DNA of 64,000 nucleotides from the NCBI GenBank assembly GCA_019636475.1, contig JAHBXN010000002.1, positions 248,001-312,000 of the forward strand, written 5' to 3'. A program made the position numbers and the translations under genes. The first letter of the stretch is position 1, and the number at the start of each line of letters is the position of its first letter. The notes under the pieces were generated by a model. The model ran no database searches, was not told where the DNA came from, and was given only the letters and a program-made list of their open reading frames with translations. The stretch comes from Phycisphaerae bacterium (lineage in GTDB: Bacteria > Planctomycetota > Phycisphaerae > UBA1845 > UTPLA1). Shown piece after piece: positions 38,979 through 48,131 of the stretch.

Positions 38979-39037
38979 GCGGCGACAGGCGCGCGTGCCC
39001 GATAGCATCCAGACATTCTGACCCCGGCGAACGCATT

Positions 39038-40780
39038 GTGAGCATCGAGAACTTTTCCCTGATTTTGATCGGCTTCGGCGGACTGATCGGCGTGGCCACG
39101 CTGATCTATGTGCTCCGCGTCGCATTCAGCCGGCAAGCCGGCGAAATGGGCGGCTGGCAGGTGGCCGGCGCTCGACAAATCATCACCGCCATCGCTCGCA
39201 CCACGATCGCCGAAGGCATGCGGACCCGCATCGCATCCGGCTTCATGCTGGTCATTCTCGCGATTCCCATATGGTGCTATCTGAACGCGGAAGGCGACGG
39301 CACGGTTAAAGGCCGCGTGCAGATGTTCATGACCTACACGATCGGCATCAGCTCGTTTGTGCTTTCGCTGCTGTCGATCCTGTTTGCATGCCGGTCGCTC
39401 TCGAAGGAGATCGCCGACCGTCAGATATTCGGAATCGCGTCGAAGCCCGTACCGCGCTGGCAGATTCTCATTGGCAAGTTCTCCGGCGTGATGTTTTTGG
39501 ACATCGTGCTCCTTGTTTATGTCGGCGTGACAGCTTACGTCGGAACAATCGCCATCGTGTCACAATTCAAATCCAATCTGCGACAGGAACTGGTCACCTT
39601 CGCGTCGTTCACGCCCCAGCAGGCCGAAGCCGCCGTCGTTGCGCTCGATCACGTAACCGGAGTCGGCAAGCAGGGCGAGGAGAGCCCGATCATCGCGGCC
39701 ATGTCCAGTGCGACCGGTCTCTCCAGGGAGAAGCTCGTCGATACGCTGATCCGATTGCCCGAGAGCACTCGCGCCGACCTTCGCCGATTTGACGAGCTAC
39801 GTCGCCAGGTCCTGACGTCCCGCGCATCGATCAAGCCTACAATTCCTGAAGAGCAGATTCGCGCCGAAGTCGAAAAACGATTGGCCCAGATGGCGGAAGA
39901 AGGCACTTTGCCGTCGCACATGTCCGATCGTGAGATTCGCGAAGAGCTCGATCGCCAGATGTACAGCAGCTACACAACGATTGGTCCGCTCGGGACGCGG
40001 GCGTGGTCGCTCAAAGGGCCGCCGCCACCGGAGGATCGCAAGCTCATCATGAGCGTGCGCTACAAGATGCACGTCCCGCAGACACTCGAAGCCATCGATC
40101 ATCCCACGATGGGTTTCAAGATCGAAGAGGATACGCTGCTCTGCATCTGGGGCGTCGGCAATCCGCTTAAGTCGACTTACTACGAAAATGTTGATGCCGT
40201 CCCGGCTCGAACCGTTCAGGAGATGGAATTCCCCGTCGATGCAGTCGAGCCCGACGGCACGATCCGCCTTGAGTTTGCCAATATCGACCCCCGCCGAGTC
40301 GATGTGGTCTTCGACGTCATGAAGGACGCCATCGAGGTGCTTTACGTCATCGGCAGCTTCGAATCCAACATGGCCGCGGCGTGTGCGGCCATCCTGATTC
40401 CGCTGGCATGCCTGACGGCCTTCGGTGTGTGCGCATCCACATTTCTCAGTTTTCCTGTCGGCGCGCTTTTTGTCCTCTGCCTCTTCCTGATCTCCGCATC
40501 GATGGGCTTTATTCGCGAATCAATGGCGATCACTGAAGACTATGTGCCGGAAGACGCCGGAGTTGATGTGCAGATTCGCCGCATTGCTGTGAACTCCATC
40601 GGTTGGCTGCTTTCAATCGGTGACATTTCGGTGACGGACAGCCTAATGGACGGTCGTGCGATCGGCTGGCACAACCTGTGGTCGGATGCCTGGCGCTACC
40701 TGCTATCGAAAACCGGCGCGACTCTGCTAATCGCCGTGCTGATTTTCCGGCGGCGCGAACTGGCTGCCATCGTCGTGTAG
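39038..40780 (+). CDS. ABC-2 type permease with large extracytoplasmic insert
   Basis: The 580-residue permease starts at GTG 39038. It has an N-terminal helix (SLILIGFGGLIGVATLIYVL), a further helical pair with the family signature SLSKEIADRQIFGIASKP, and a soluble extracytoplasmic insert of about 270 residues (about 185-455). The insert has charged helical and beta-rich parts, and the protein ends with several helices. The family is ABC-2/NosY-like. The insert could capture a periplasmic substrate or contact the SPFH cage. Its ATPase partner is encoded immediately upstream. Confidence 0.87.
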   Translation: MSIENFSLILIGFGGLIGVATLIYVLRVAFSRQAGEMGGWQVAGARQIITAIARTTIAEGMRTRIASGFMLVILAIPIWCYLNAEGDGTVKGRVQMFMTYTIGISSFVLSLLSILFACRSLSKEIADRQIFGIASKPVPRWQILIGKFSGVMFLDIVLLVYVGVTAYVGTIAIVSQFKSNLRQELVTFASFTPQQAEAAVVALDHVTGVGKQGEESPIIAAMSSATGLSREKLVDTLIRLPESTRADLRRFDELRRQVLTSRASIKPTIPEEQIRAEVEKRLAQMAEEGTLPSHMSDREIREELDRQMYSSYTTIGPLGTRAWSLKGPPPPEDRKLIMSVRYKMHVPQTLEAIDHPTMGFKIEEDTLLCIWGVGNPLKSTYYENVDAVPARTVQEMEFPVDAVEPDGTIRLEFANIDPRRVDVVFDVMKDAIEVLYVIGSFESNMAAACAAILIPLACLTAFGVCASTFLSFPVGALFVLCLFLISASMGFIRESMAITEDYVPEDAGVDVQIRRIAVNSIGWLLSIGDISVTDSLMDGRAIGWHNLWSDAWRYLLSKTGATLLIAVLIFRRRELAAIVV

Positions 40781-40873
40781 TGCCTCGGTGCAAGCGGTTT
40801 CCGCCGAATACGGAAACTGGAATCCGCGGGTTCAAGATTCAGAACGAGTCATACAGAGAGCTAAGAACGCGAG

Positions 40874-42634
40874 ATGCACCCTTCAACGAAAAGATGGCTG
40901 GCCTTCCTGCTGGGTCTTGCGGTCTGGTTCGTCGCGACCACCCGCCTGGAGTCGCTCAACTCCATGCGAAAGGAGTATCATCTCGTACTGCCTCCCATGC
41001 CCAGTGAGATGGGCTCCTCCATGGTAGCGACGCCGCTCATGGCGTTTGGCCGCGCGCCCTACGTCGATATTCTCTGGCTCCGCGCGACTAAGCTGAAGGA
41101 GGAGGGCCGATTCTTTGACGCTTTGCAGCTCTCGCAGCGCATTTGCGAATTGCAGCCGAAGTTCGGGGCGGTCTGGGCATTCCAGGCGTGGAACATGTCC
41201 TACAACATCTCCGTCACGCTCAAATCGCCTGAAGAGCGTTGGCGCTGGGTTCGCAACGGATACGAGCTACTGCGCGACAAGGGCATCCCACTCAATCCAA
41301 ACAACACCATGCTCTATCGCGAACTGGCGTGGATTCTCTTCCACAAAGTCGGCGATTTCATGGACGACTGGCATTTCTACTACAAGAACGAATTCGCCAA
41401 GCAGATGCAGGACATCCTCGGCGATCCGCCGCCGGGCTTTGTCATCCCCGGCCGGGTTCAGGGCGACTTTTACCGGGACTACGATTACAAGTCGCTCGCC
41501 GAAGCCCCCAGACAGTACGACGAGCTGTACAAGGAACCGGAAGTCAAAGCCTTCGCCGATGCGATCAAGCCGTTCGGTTTCGATTGCTCGGTTCCCCGTG
41601 TCTATCTCGGCCTGATCAAGACCGTCCGCGACAACCGGCTGCAGATATCCAACGTGCCGGAATACGAACAGGAAAACCGTCGGCAGGCGTTTCTGAAAAT
41701 ATGGAACGACCCGGCCTATTCCGAAGCCAGGACCAGGATGGAGCGGTTCTGGCGAAGCTACCTGCTGCGCAATGAAGTCAAGCTTGATCCTCAGCGCATT
41801 ATCGAACTACAGAACGCATTCGGCGTCACACTCGATTTCCGTCTCGCCGAAAGCCATGCCCTTTACTGGGCAAACCTCGGCCTTGAAATGGGCGTCGACA
41901 AACGCGAAGCGCTCGATATCCATAAGTTGAACACGAACCGAATCGAGTTCTACTGCCTCCAGAAAATGTTCCACCGCGGCCGGCTCACCATGAGTCCCAA
42001 CGCCGACAAGGGCGAAGTGCCGCTTCTGGAGCCGGATATCCGCGTGATTCCGTCGCTTTTCAAGGCCTTTCTCAACGACTCCGAGCAATATAAAGATATG
42101 GAGCGAGAGGATCAGGTCGTCTCAGAGAATTTCCGTACCGGCTTTGTAGGGTTCATGCGAGCGTCAATCCTTGCCTATCACGAAGCCGGCAAAGATGCTG
42201 AAGGGCGGGAGATGCTCAAGTTCCTGAACAACTCCTTCCCCGATCCCATGTATGCCGGCGGATATGATGCATTTCTCGCGCAGCAGATGATTCCCGACAA
42301 GGAGCTGGGCGACTACCGCGTCACCATCCGCCGCGTGCAGAACCTGATTAACCGCGGCCTGCAGAACTACGCCTATGACGAAGACGAGCAGGCCGTTCGC
42401 TATCTGACTCGCGCCCGCCAGATATTCGACCGGTATCGCGCGAACGCCGCATCGAAGCGATTAATCCCGCCGCCGACTGCCTTCGAGCAACTGGTGACCG
42501 AGGTGGCCCATGTTCTGGGCGGGGTCATGCCAAGAGACATGTACGAGCACCTCTGCGCCAAGTTGAAAATCGAGCCGTTGCCGCCACCCGAAGAGACGAC
42601 CGGCGAAGCTTCTGCGACACAACCCGCGCAATAA
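40874..42634 (+). CDS. Membrane-anchored helical repeat protein
   Basis: The 586-residue protein has a single N-terminal helix (LAFLLGLAVWFVATT). The rest is soluble, rich in aromatic and charged residues, with helix pairs of TPR-like character (FDALQLSQRICELQPKFGAVWAFQ; DEQAVRYLTRARQIFDRY near the end). A LysoM-like or catalytic motif is not visible. It is the last gene of the plus-strand SPFH/ABC group, 93 bases after the permease. The short N-terminal APYVDILWLRATKLKEEGRF segment resembles a conserved planctomycete family without assigned function. It is likely a periplasmic or membrane-facing accessory protein of the exporter. Confidence 0.82.
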   Translation: MHPSTKRWLAFLLGLAVWFVATTRLESLNSMRKEYHLVLPPMPSEMGSSMVATPLMAFGRAPYVDILWLRATKLKEEGRFFDALQLSQRICELQPKFGAVWAFQAWNMSYNISVTLKSPEERWRWVRNGYELLRDKGIPLNPNNTMLYRELAWILFHKVGDFMDDWHFYYKNEFAKQMQDILGDPPPGFVIPGRVQGDFYRDYDYKSLAEAPRQYDELYKEPEVKAFADAIKPFGFDCSVPRVYLGLIKTVRDNRLQISNVPEYEQENRRQAFLKIWNDPAYSEARTRMERFWRSYLLRNEVKLDPQRIIELQNAFGVTLDFRLAESHALYWANLGLEMGVDKREALDIHKLNTNRIEFYCLQKMFHRGRLTMSPNADKGEVPLLEPDIRVIPSLFKAFLNDSEQYKDMEREDQVVSENFRTGFVGFMRASILAYHEAGKDAEGREMLKFLNNSFPDPMYAGGYDAFLAQQMIPDKELGDYRVTIRRVQNLINRGLQNYAYDEDEQAVRYLTRARQIFDRYRANAASKRLIPPPTAFEQLVTEVAHVLGGVMPRDMYEHLCAKLKIEPLPPPEETTGEASATQPAQ

Positions 42635-42932
42635 CGTCTTGGAATACACCCCCCGGTCGCAGCCTGCCTTCGGCCTGCTCTACCCCGCCTGTGCAATTAA
42701 CACCTGAGCGATACTGCCCACTTCACGCGCCAAGACGAATGGGATGCCACGATCGGCGGAACACCCCTTTTTCACCTAAAATTAGGCAGACAGCTATGTT
42801 ACGCCAGACTCTCGTCCGACCGACTCGTGCTCGCCTGTCGCGCGGGCATGATGATTGCGACAAATCACCCACGGAGATTCAATCCTCCCACCGAGAATCT
42901 CGGCATCTCCTCGCTTATTTGAGTGATACGAA

Positions 42933-43325
42933 ATGCCCAATCGGCAACCAGCCAGGCCGCCAGGTCCGTCGACCTGTGATGACCTCACAGCAAGCGGCGA
43001 AACCGAGTACCTGCTTGCACGTTGGCGTATTTCTTTCTGGCCACAAGGCTGCTGCCGGATTCAGCCCGCCGGGCCCACCGTCAGCCCCGAGGAACTGGCC
43101 GGGCTCATCGCCCTGCTGGGGCGCTGCTGCGATGCGGAATCGCCCAAGCTCATCGTGTTTCGCTTCGGCCGAGCGAGGATCATCGGCGAGCAATGGACGC
43201 TTGTCATCGCGCTTTTGGAGCATTTCGCGGCGCAGTTAGGCGCGTTCTGTCGCGTTGTCTCCAATCGAAACGGCCGCGCGAAATCCGTGCTGATTCACCG
43301 CAAGCCCGGCGATCGGCTAGAATGA
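42933..43325 (+). CDS. Small orphan protein
   Basis: The 130-residue product has a mixed alpha/beta C-terminal part (SPKLIVFRFGRARIIGEQW, GAFCRVVSNRNG). The stop overlaps the ATG of the next gene by four bases (ATGA at 43322-43325), which supports real translation. Four cysteines occur, two of them adjacent (QGCCRIQP; RCCDAES). I recognise no domain. The 298-base spacer upstream (42635-42932) contains a small palindrome, CCTAAAATTAGG at 42775-42786, and no gene. Confidence 0.6.
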   Translation: MPNRQPARPPGPSTCDDLTASGETEYLLARWRISFWPQGCCRIQPAGPTVSPEELAGLIALLGRCCDAESPKLIVFRFGRARIIGEQWTLVIALLEHFAAQLGAFCRVVSNRNGRAKSVLIHRKPGDRLE

Positions 43326-44458
43326 CCCAGTCTGCCGCCCGCCTCGCGACGTCGTACAAGTTGGGACTCATGCGAAACCTCCACCGCCCGCGCGTTCGAA
43401 TCGGCTACCTCATTTCGCTGACTGTCTGCGTTGCCGCGGCGACGGGCTGCGAAGTCGATTACTACGCACACCTCGTCTTCGGTCAGATCGAGTCCGCGGC
43501 CAGGCTGCAACCCATCAATGATGCGATCGGTGATCCCTCCCTTACGCAGACCGAGCGTGATCGGCTGGTCCTGGTTAAGAATGTGCGCCGATTCGGCATT
43601 GACGTGATCGGATTGGCGGAAACCGACGCGTATACCGTTTTTGATCCGAACGGAACCACACCCGCGGCGTATGTAATCACAGCATCTGCGAAGGACCGGC
43701 TGGCCGCATACGAATGGTCGTTTCCATTCGTCGGCAACGCGCCTTACAAAGGCTATTTCGATCTGGAAATGGCCAGAACCGAAGCCAGAAGGCTGCAAGA
43801 CCTCGATTACGATGTGCAGCTCGGCGCGGCCGGCGGATTCTCGACGCTGGGTATCCTGCCAGACCCGGTGCGGCAGTCAAATCTTGCGCAGGACGAAATC
43901 GAGCTGGCGGAACTGATCCTTCACGAGATGCTGCATTCGACCATTTACAAACCCGGGGACGCGGACTTCAACGAATCACTGGCGACGTTTGTGGGGCGGG
44001 CCGCGGCCCAGCGATACTTCGACACGCAGTTCGGCGAAAATTCCGCCGAAGCGGTCGCGGCAGCATTGCGGTTTGCCGACAAGAGCGTCATCGACGGTTT
44101 CGTCGTCAGCCTCTATGACGATGCAAAAGCCTACTACGATGCAGCCGCGACCCGAAACGACGACCGAGCGACGATCATCGCGGGACGTGAAGAGGTTTTT
44201 GCGGCCTCATCTGCTCAGTATGCAACGGAGTTCGAACCACGACTGAACGATCCGACACGATGGGAAGGTCTGCGAACGCTCACAGTCAACAACGCAACCA
44301 TCCTTTCGGGTGTCCGATATCAATCTGGGCTTGGGATTTTCGCGGACGCGCTGGCCGCGGCGGGCGGCGATTTTCCCACGGCCATCCGAGTCTTCTCGGA
44401 TGCGGCTGGTGTTCCAGACAGCCGAAACTACATACAGAACTGGATCGCGGATCGCTGA
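43322..44458 (+). CDS. Predicted zinc aminopeptidase lipoprotein (COG4324-like)
   Basis: The 378-residue protein has an N-terminal hydrophobic segment ending in a lipobox-like AATGC (Cys43), then EVDYYAHLVFGQ, a pattern seen at the N-terminus of the predicted aminopeptidase family PF10023/COG4324. The zinc motif HEMLH is at 201-205, and a downstream NESLATF supplies the likely third ligand, Glu218. It would be an envelope-facing metallopeptidase. A second possible start is at 43370. It follows the small gene by a four-base overlap. It is the first of two probable cell-wall hydrolases in a row. Confidence 0.85.
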   Translation: MTQSAARLATSYKLGLMRNLHRPRVRIGYLISLTVCVAAATGCEVDYYAHLVFGQIESAARLQPINDAIGDPSLTQTERDRLVLVKNVRRFGIDVIGLAETDAYTVFDPNGTTPAAYVITASAKDRLAAYEWSFPFVGNAPYKGYFDLEMARTEARRLQDLDYDVQLGAAGGFSTLGILPDPVRQSNLAQDEIELAELILHEMLHSTIYKPGDADFNESLATFVGRAAAQRYFDTQFGENSAEAVAAALRFADKSVIDGFVVSLYDDAKAYYDAAATRNDDRATIIAGREEVFAASSAQYATEFEPRLNDPTRWEGLRTLTVNNATILSGVRYQSGLGIFADALAAAGGDFPTAIRVFSDAAGVPDSRNYIQNWIADR

Positions 44459-44565
44459 GCCGTGTCGAGGAAAATGCTCACTTGCCGGATGAGGCGAGCC
44501 GATGTTACCCTGACGACCGATCCAGTGTCGGGGTCAGATCAATCCGCTATCGACAGGAGCGCGTC

Positions 44566-45261
44566 GTGCGGCACCTCGCGGGAAAAAGCGTACGCTTCCA
44601 TATATTGATCAGTCTGGCGGGCTGCGCCGGTTTCGCTGCGCCCGGTTGCGCCACTCCGGAAACAACGATCGCCCAGATTCCGCCCTATGCCGGCTCAAGG
44701 CCCGGACGGGTCGAACCGCTGGCTCCGCCTCCGCCGAAGAATGTCATACCCCCGCCACCCCCCGCGACCGGCGAAGCCGCGTGGATGCCGAAGAACGGAA
44801 TCGTCAATCGCTGGAAGTACATCGTCGTCCACCATTCCGCCAACAATCGCGACACACCTGAAAAAATGCGAGACTGGCACATGCGCGGGCGCGGCTGGGA
44901 CGAGCTCGGTTACCACTTCGTGATCGGCAACGGTGTGGCCTACGGCGATGGGGCGATTTACGTCGGGAATCGCTGGAAAAAACAGATGCACGGCGCGCAC
45001 TGCAAAACGCCCGACAATCAGTACAACGAACATGGCATCGGCATCTGCCTGATCGGCGATTTTCAGACGAGCCGTCCCACGGCAAAGCAGATCGACTCAC
45101 TGGCCCGATTGATCACCTTTCTCTCAGGCCAATGCAACATCCCGCAGGGGCGGATCGTGACGCACGGCGGCGTCACTCACAAGACGGAGTGCCCAGGCCG
45201 CAACTTCTCGCTGAGCCCCGTCCTCAGGCAGATTAACCAGGTGCGCGCCGCTTCGCGCTGA
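44566..45261 (+). CDS. N-acetylmuramoyl-L-alanine amidase lipoprotein (Amidase_2)
   Basis: The 231-residue lipoprotein starts at GTG 44566, preceded by AGGAG. A strong lipobox LAGC (Cys20) follows a short hydrophobic segment, then a proline-rich linker (51-67). The Amidase_2/PGRP domain has IVVHHSANN (His89/His90), GYHFVIGNG, HGAHC and GICLIGDF, plus zinc ligands His205 and Cys209 in THGGVTHKTECPG. It cleaves the amide bond between muramic acid and the stem peptide. Upstream in-frame extension to 44260 overlaps the previous gene and lacks a signal. It acts on peptidoglycan at the periplasmic face. Confidence 0.93.
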   Translation: MRHLAGKSVRFHILISLAGCAGFAAPGCATPETTIAQIPPYAGSRPGRVEPLAPPPPKNVIPPPPPATGEAAWMPKNGIVNRWKYIVVHHSANNRDTPEKMRDWHMRGRGWDELGYHFVIGNGVAYGDGAIYVGNRWKKQMHGAHCKTPDNQYNEHGIGICLIGDFQTSRPTAKQIDSLARLITFLSGQCNIPQGRIVTHGGVTHKTECPGRNFSLSPVLRQINQVRAASR

Positions 45262-45262
45262 T

Positions 45263-45640
45263 TCAGTTCTTCGGTAATTCCGCCGAAATTTCCGCAGCGA
45301 TGGCCCGAGCCGCCTCCATCGCGGTCCGCGCGGCTTCGGAATCGCCGTGCTGACGAGCGGCGGCCGCATCCGCCAGAAGCGTTTCGATTCGCACTCTCTG
45401 CTCTCGCAGACACCGCAATTGCTTGCGGCATGCGGCCTGAGAAAACGCCCAGACCACACATCCGAGCCCGCCGGCCACCCCGCTAAGCCAAACTGGAATT
45501 GCGTCGGGAGCGATAACAAATCCGGCAATGGTGATGTTTACGCAAATCGCAAACAGCATCGCGACGGCCGCACCCAGCCATTCCTTGCGCAACAAGACCA
45601 GCCCGAGTCCGGGCAGTACGAGATTGATAATCTGAGCCAT
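45263..45640 (-). CDS. Small membrane protein with helical tail
   Basis: The 125-residue product starts at ATG 45640 (MAQIINLVLPGLGLVL). It has two or three helices in the first 75 residues and a soluble, alanine- and arginine-rich helix at the C-terminus (residues 80-120). It is convergent with the amidase gene, with the two stop codons one base apart. An upstream in-frame extension to 45709 is possible but adds a polar leader. The LVLPGLGLVLLRKEW pattern resembles small multi-helix proteins of the TM2 type. No function can be assigned. Confidence 0.65.
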   Translation of the reverse strand: MAQIINLVLPGLGLVLLRKEWLGAAVAMLFAICVNITIAGFVIAPDAIPVWLSGVAGGLGCVVWAFSQAACRKQLRCLREQRVRIETLLADAAAARQHGDSEAARTAMEAARAIAAEISAELPKN

Positions 45641-45724
45641 GAATGGTTCTAACGCGGCGGCCGATGGATCCTTCCGCGAATGTCCGAATGCTGACGGCAT
45701 CCCAAGCATGGAAACACAGGCGGG

Positions 45725-46102
45725 TCAGCCCGTGATGACGGTTTCGGCGAGCTTACTCCATGCGAATAGCAGCACGGCTCCCGCCGAAAACGAGATCGCC
45801 CCGGAAAGCAGACCGAGCCATGACAGATTCTGTTTGGAATTCCGCTTCTGGCCCAGACTGTTGAAGCCCATAATTCCCGCGAGTATGCCGACCAGAATGC
45901 ACGTTCCCGCCGCTGCCCGCACCATCCAGGGCCGCCACTTGCCAAGTCCGGCGTCCGCGTTGTAATAGATCGTCATCTCGTCGGCCTTGAATCCCTTGAA
46001 CACCAGAAAAGCCAGTCCGCAGGCCCCGACAATCCCGAGTACGCCCAGCATCGTCGCGAATTTTGCCTGGGTGTCGTAGAGACGAAAGTTCGGAAACTTC
46101 AT
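45725..46102 (-). CDS. Small three-to-four-helix membrane protein
   Basis: The 125-residue product has three or four helices: TMLGVLGIVGACGLAFLVF, WMVRAAAGTCILVGILAGIMG and the final GLLSGAISFSAGAVLLFAW. The pattern of a Gly/Ala-rich hydrophobic protein with a short cytoplasmic loop (NSLGQKRNSKQN) recurs in planctomycetes, without assigned function. It is 84 bases upstream of the next minus-strand gene and divergent from the thioesterase gene. Coding potential is supported by the ATG start and consistent hydrophobic periodicity. Confidence 0.7.
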   Translation of the reverse strand: MKFPNFRLYDTQAKFATMLGVLGIVGACGLAFLVFKGFKADEMTIYYNADAGLGKWRPWMVRAAAGTCILVGILAGIMGFNSLGQKRNSKQNLSWLGLLSGAISFSAGAVLLFAWSKLAETVITG

Positions 46103-46332
46103 ACCAACCTCTGCTCAAGCCAAATTACCGAAGACTGAGGAGTCTTGAGAATCGCCACTCGATCGATTCTCAGACAGCGCGAAAGATTGTAACCCGCTGG
46201 ATCACGATCTGCGAGTTCTCCAGGACATGGGAATAACACGGTATCCGGACTAGAATGCTCGAGACTTCCACCGGCGCCGGCCGCATTTCTTGCGCACGCG
46301 CGATACTTCAAAGCGACCCAGGAGCAAGCCCG

Positions 46333-46758
46333 ATGATGGCTTCGGATTCCGATCGACCCGGCTCAAAGCGTGATCCCGCCATTCGCGTGATGATGATGCC
46401 GCGCGACACCAATGCCCACGGCACCATCTTCGGCGGCGTGATACTCAGCTACCTCGACCAGGCCGGCGCGATCGAAGCGCGAAAGCTCGGCTGTTCGCGA
46501 ATCGTGACGGTTGCGATGGACCGCGTGGAATTCAAGCATCCGGTCTACGTCGGCGACCTGCTCAGCTTCTACGCGGAGGTAATTCACATGGGCACGTCGT
46601 CGGCTCGCTTACGAGTCACCGTCGAGGCTGAACGATTCGAACCGCCCTGCCAGACCGAACACGTGACCAGCGCCGAAATGGTCTATGTCGCCATCGGCGA
46701 GGATCGACGCCCGATCCCTTTCGCCGTCTGTCGGACGCGGGAGCAGTCCGCCAAATGA
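46333..46758 (+). CDS. Acyl-CoA thioesterase, hotdog fold
   Basis: The 141-residue protein has the YciA/BFIT-type hotdog signature: MMMPRDTNAHGTIFGGVILSYLD. The catalytic Asp lies in the SYLDQAG helix, and EFKHPVYVGDLL is typical of the second half. It hydrolyses acyl-CoA thioesters in the cytoplasm. I chose ATG 46333, which has AGGAG eight bases upstream, over the in-frame start at 46255. A TAGAAT sequence at 46251-46256 resembles a promoter -10 box but has no good -35 box. It is convergent with the GntR-family regulator gene. Confidence 0.92.
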   Translation: MMASDSDRPGSKRDPAIRVMMMPRDTNAHGTIFGGVILSYLDQAGAIEARKLGCSRIVTVAMDRVEFKHPVYVGDLLSFYAEVIHMGTSSARLRVTVEAERFEPPCQTEHVTSAEMVYVAIGEDRRPIPFAVCRTREQSAK

Positions 46759-46797
46759 CGTCGTGCCACCTCCCCTTCTCCGCGCGACGAAATGAAG

Positions 46798-46833
46798 GAA
46801 GCCGGCTCATGAGCCCCATCATGAACCGGCTTC
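46798..46833. terminator. Long imperfect inverted repeat between convergent genes
   Basis: GAAGCCGG pairs with CCGGCTTC and TCATGA pairs with TCATGA, with one mismatch between the two arms and a six-base loop GCCCCA. The total stem is 14 pairs. It lies between the stops of the thioesterase (46758) and the regulator (46872), which fits a bidirectional terminator, although no T-tract follows. Confidence 0.5.
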
Positions 46834-46871
46834 GCATCAATTCAATCTGATATCTGGTGGAACCGCCAGCG

Positions 46872-48131
46872 CTAGATCGCCACCTCGATTCCACCCGCCC
46901 GCGGTGATTGAGATTCCCCGATCCCCGTGCCACCGCCATTAGCCGCCGTCGCACGAGGCGATCCGGCATGGGGCGCCTCAGGCGAAATGCTATTGCGAAC
47001 CTTCAGTACCCCCGGAATCAACACCTCGACCGGCCGCTGCCCCGATGTCACCTCGCCGATCAGCTTGATTCCCCATGCGGCGATGCGGTCGGTCGGGATT
47101 TCATACGCGGTCATTTCCATGTCGGCCGCCAATGTGTCACCCGGGTCGAGCACGGTCGTCAGTGCGATTTCGCCCGACCTCCACCGTTTCATCAGCCGTT
47201 CATTGGCTCGAGCAAACCGCAAAGCTTCCAATCCGATCAGCACAATGCCGACAGTCGGCCCGACCGTGCCGCGATCCCGCGCGGCGGCCGCCTCGCTATA
47301 GCAGGTGTCGATGCACATGTCAGTCGCGACGCCGGCTTCCATCGAACGGAGAGGACAGGTCTTGAAGCTTCCGCTGTAGCGACCTGCCGCGGTCCGGCAG
47401 CCATTAATCACCGCCTCGACCTCCCGGCCGCAGAACCCGTGAACAGCCACGACTGTATCGCAGCCGAGACGATAAAGATGCTCGCAGAGCCGGAATCCCG
47501 CATCGACGAAATCAGGCACCACGGCGTTGAGCTTCGATTCGGAGGCGCACGCGCCCAGCACGACAATCTGCACGCGCCGCCGATGCGCTTCCAGCATCAG
47601 ACCCTCGCTGATATGACCCGACTGACCGGACAGAGGCGAACCCGGAATGCAGAGAATGCCCTCGGAGCATCGCCGCATGGCGGTCGTCCAATCGCGCAGT
47701 TGCACAGCCCCGGTCTCATCGTAGGTAGCGCGCTCGATGCGATGTCCCTCGACCACAGCGTCTTTCTGGACAGCGTCAAAAATTCGCTTCTGCAAATAGG
47801 TCTCCGCGCCCGGCTCGGGCATGAAACACGTCAATCGCATCAGTCGACGGGCACGCTCGCCACCATGATGTGGTGCAACAAATGTCCCACGTCCAATCTG
47901 TCGAACAAGAAGGCCCTCGCTTGTCAAATCGCACAACGCTTTGTTTATTGTCTTCGCATTGGCCTCGAACATCCGCCCCAGTTCACGCTCGCCCGGAAGA
48001 CGATCGTGAAATTGGCCGTTCACTACGGCCGATCGAATCTGTTCGCGAAGTCGTTGAAATTTGTAGCTCAGCCGCGTCGACTTGCTCTTCGTTCCTTGAT
48101 TTCTGCCGTTTCCATTCCCAGGCTGCATCAT
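46872..48131 (-). CDS. GntR-LacI hybrid transcriptional regulator
   Basis: The 419-residue protein has an N-terminal GntR winged helix (LSYKFQRLREQIRSAVVNG, LPGERELGRMFEANAKTINK, GLLVRQIGRGTFVAP). It is followed by a periplasmic-binding-protein-like effector domain of the LacI type (about 90-390): PGAETYLQKRIFDAVQKDA, GILCIPGSPLSG and GCDTVVAVHG. This AraR-type fusion usually senses a sugar. The start at 48131 is one of two adjacent ATGs after GGAGAG. It is divergent from the isochorismatase gene with a spacer of 531 bases and may regulate it or itself; no operator could be recognised. Confidence 0.9.
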   Translation of the reverse strand: MMQPGNGNGRNQGTKSKSTRLSYKFQRLREQIRSAVVNGQFHDRLPGERELGRMFEANAKTINKALCDLTSEGLLVRQIGRGTFVAPHHGGERARRLMRLTCFMPEPGAETYLQKRIFDAVQKDAVVEGHRIERATYDETGAVQLRDWTTAMRRCSEGILCIPGSPLSGQSGHISEGLMLEAHRRRVQIVVLGACASESKLNAVVPDFVDAGFRLCEHLYRLGCDTVVAVHGFCGREVEAVINGCRTAAGRYSGSFKTCPLRSMEAGVATDMCIDTCYSEAAAARDRGTVGPTVGIVLIGLEALRFARANERLMKRWRSGEIALTTVLDPGDTLAADMEMTAYEIPTDRIAAWGIKLIGEVTSGQRPVEVLIPGVLKVRNSISPEAPHAGSPRATAANGGGTGIGESQSPRAGGIEVAI

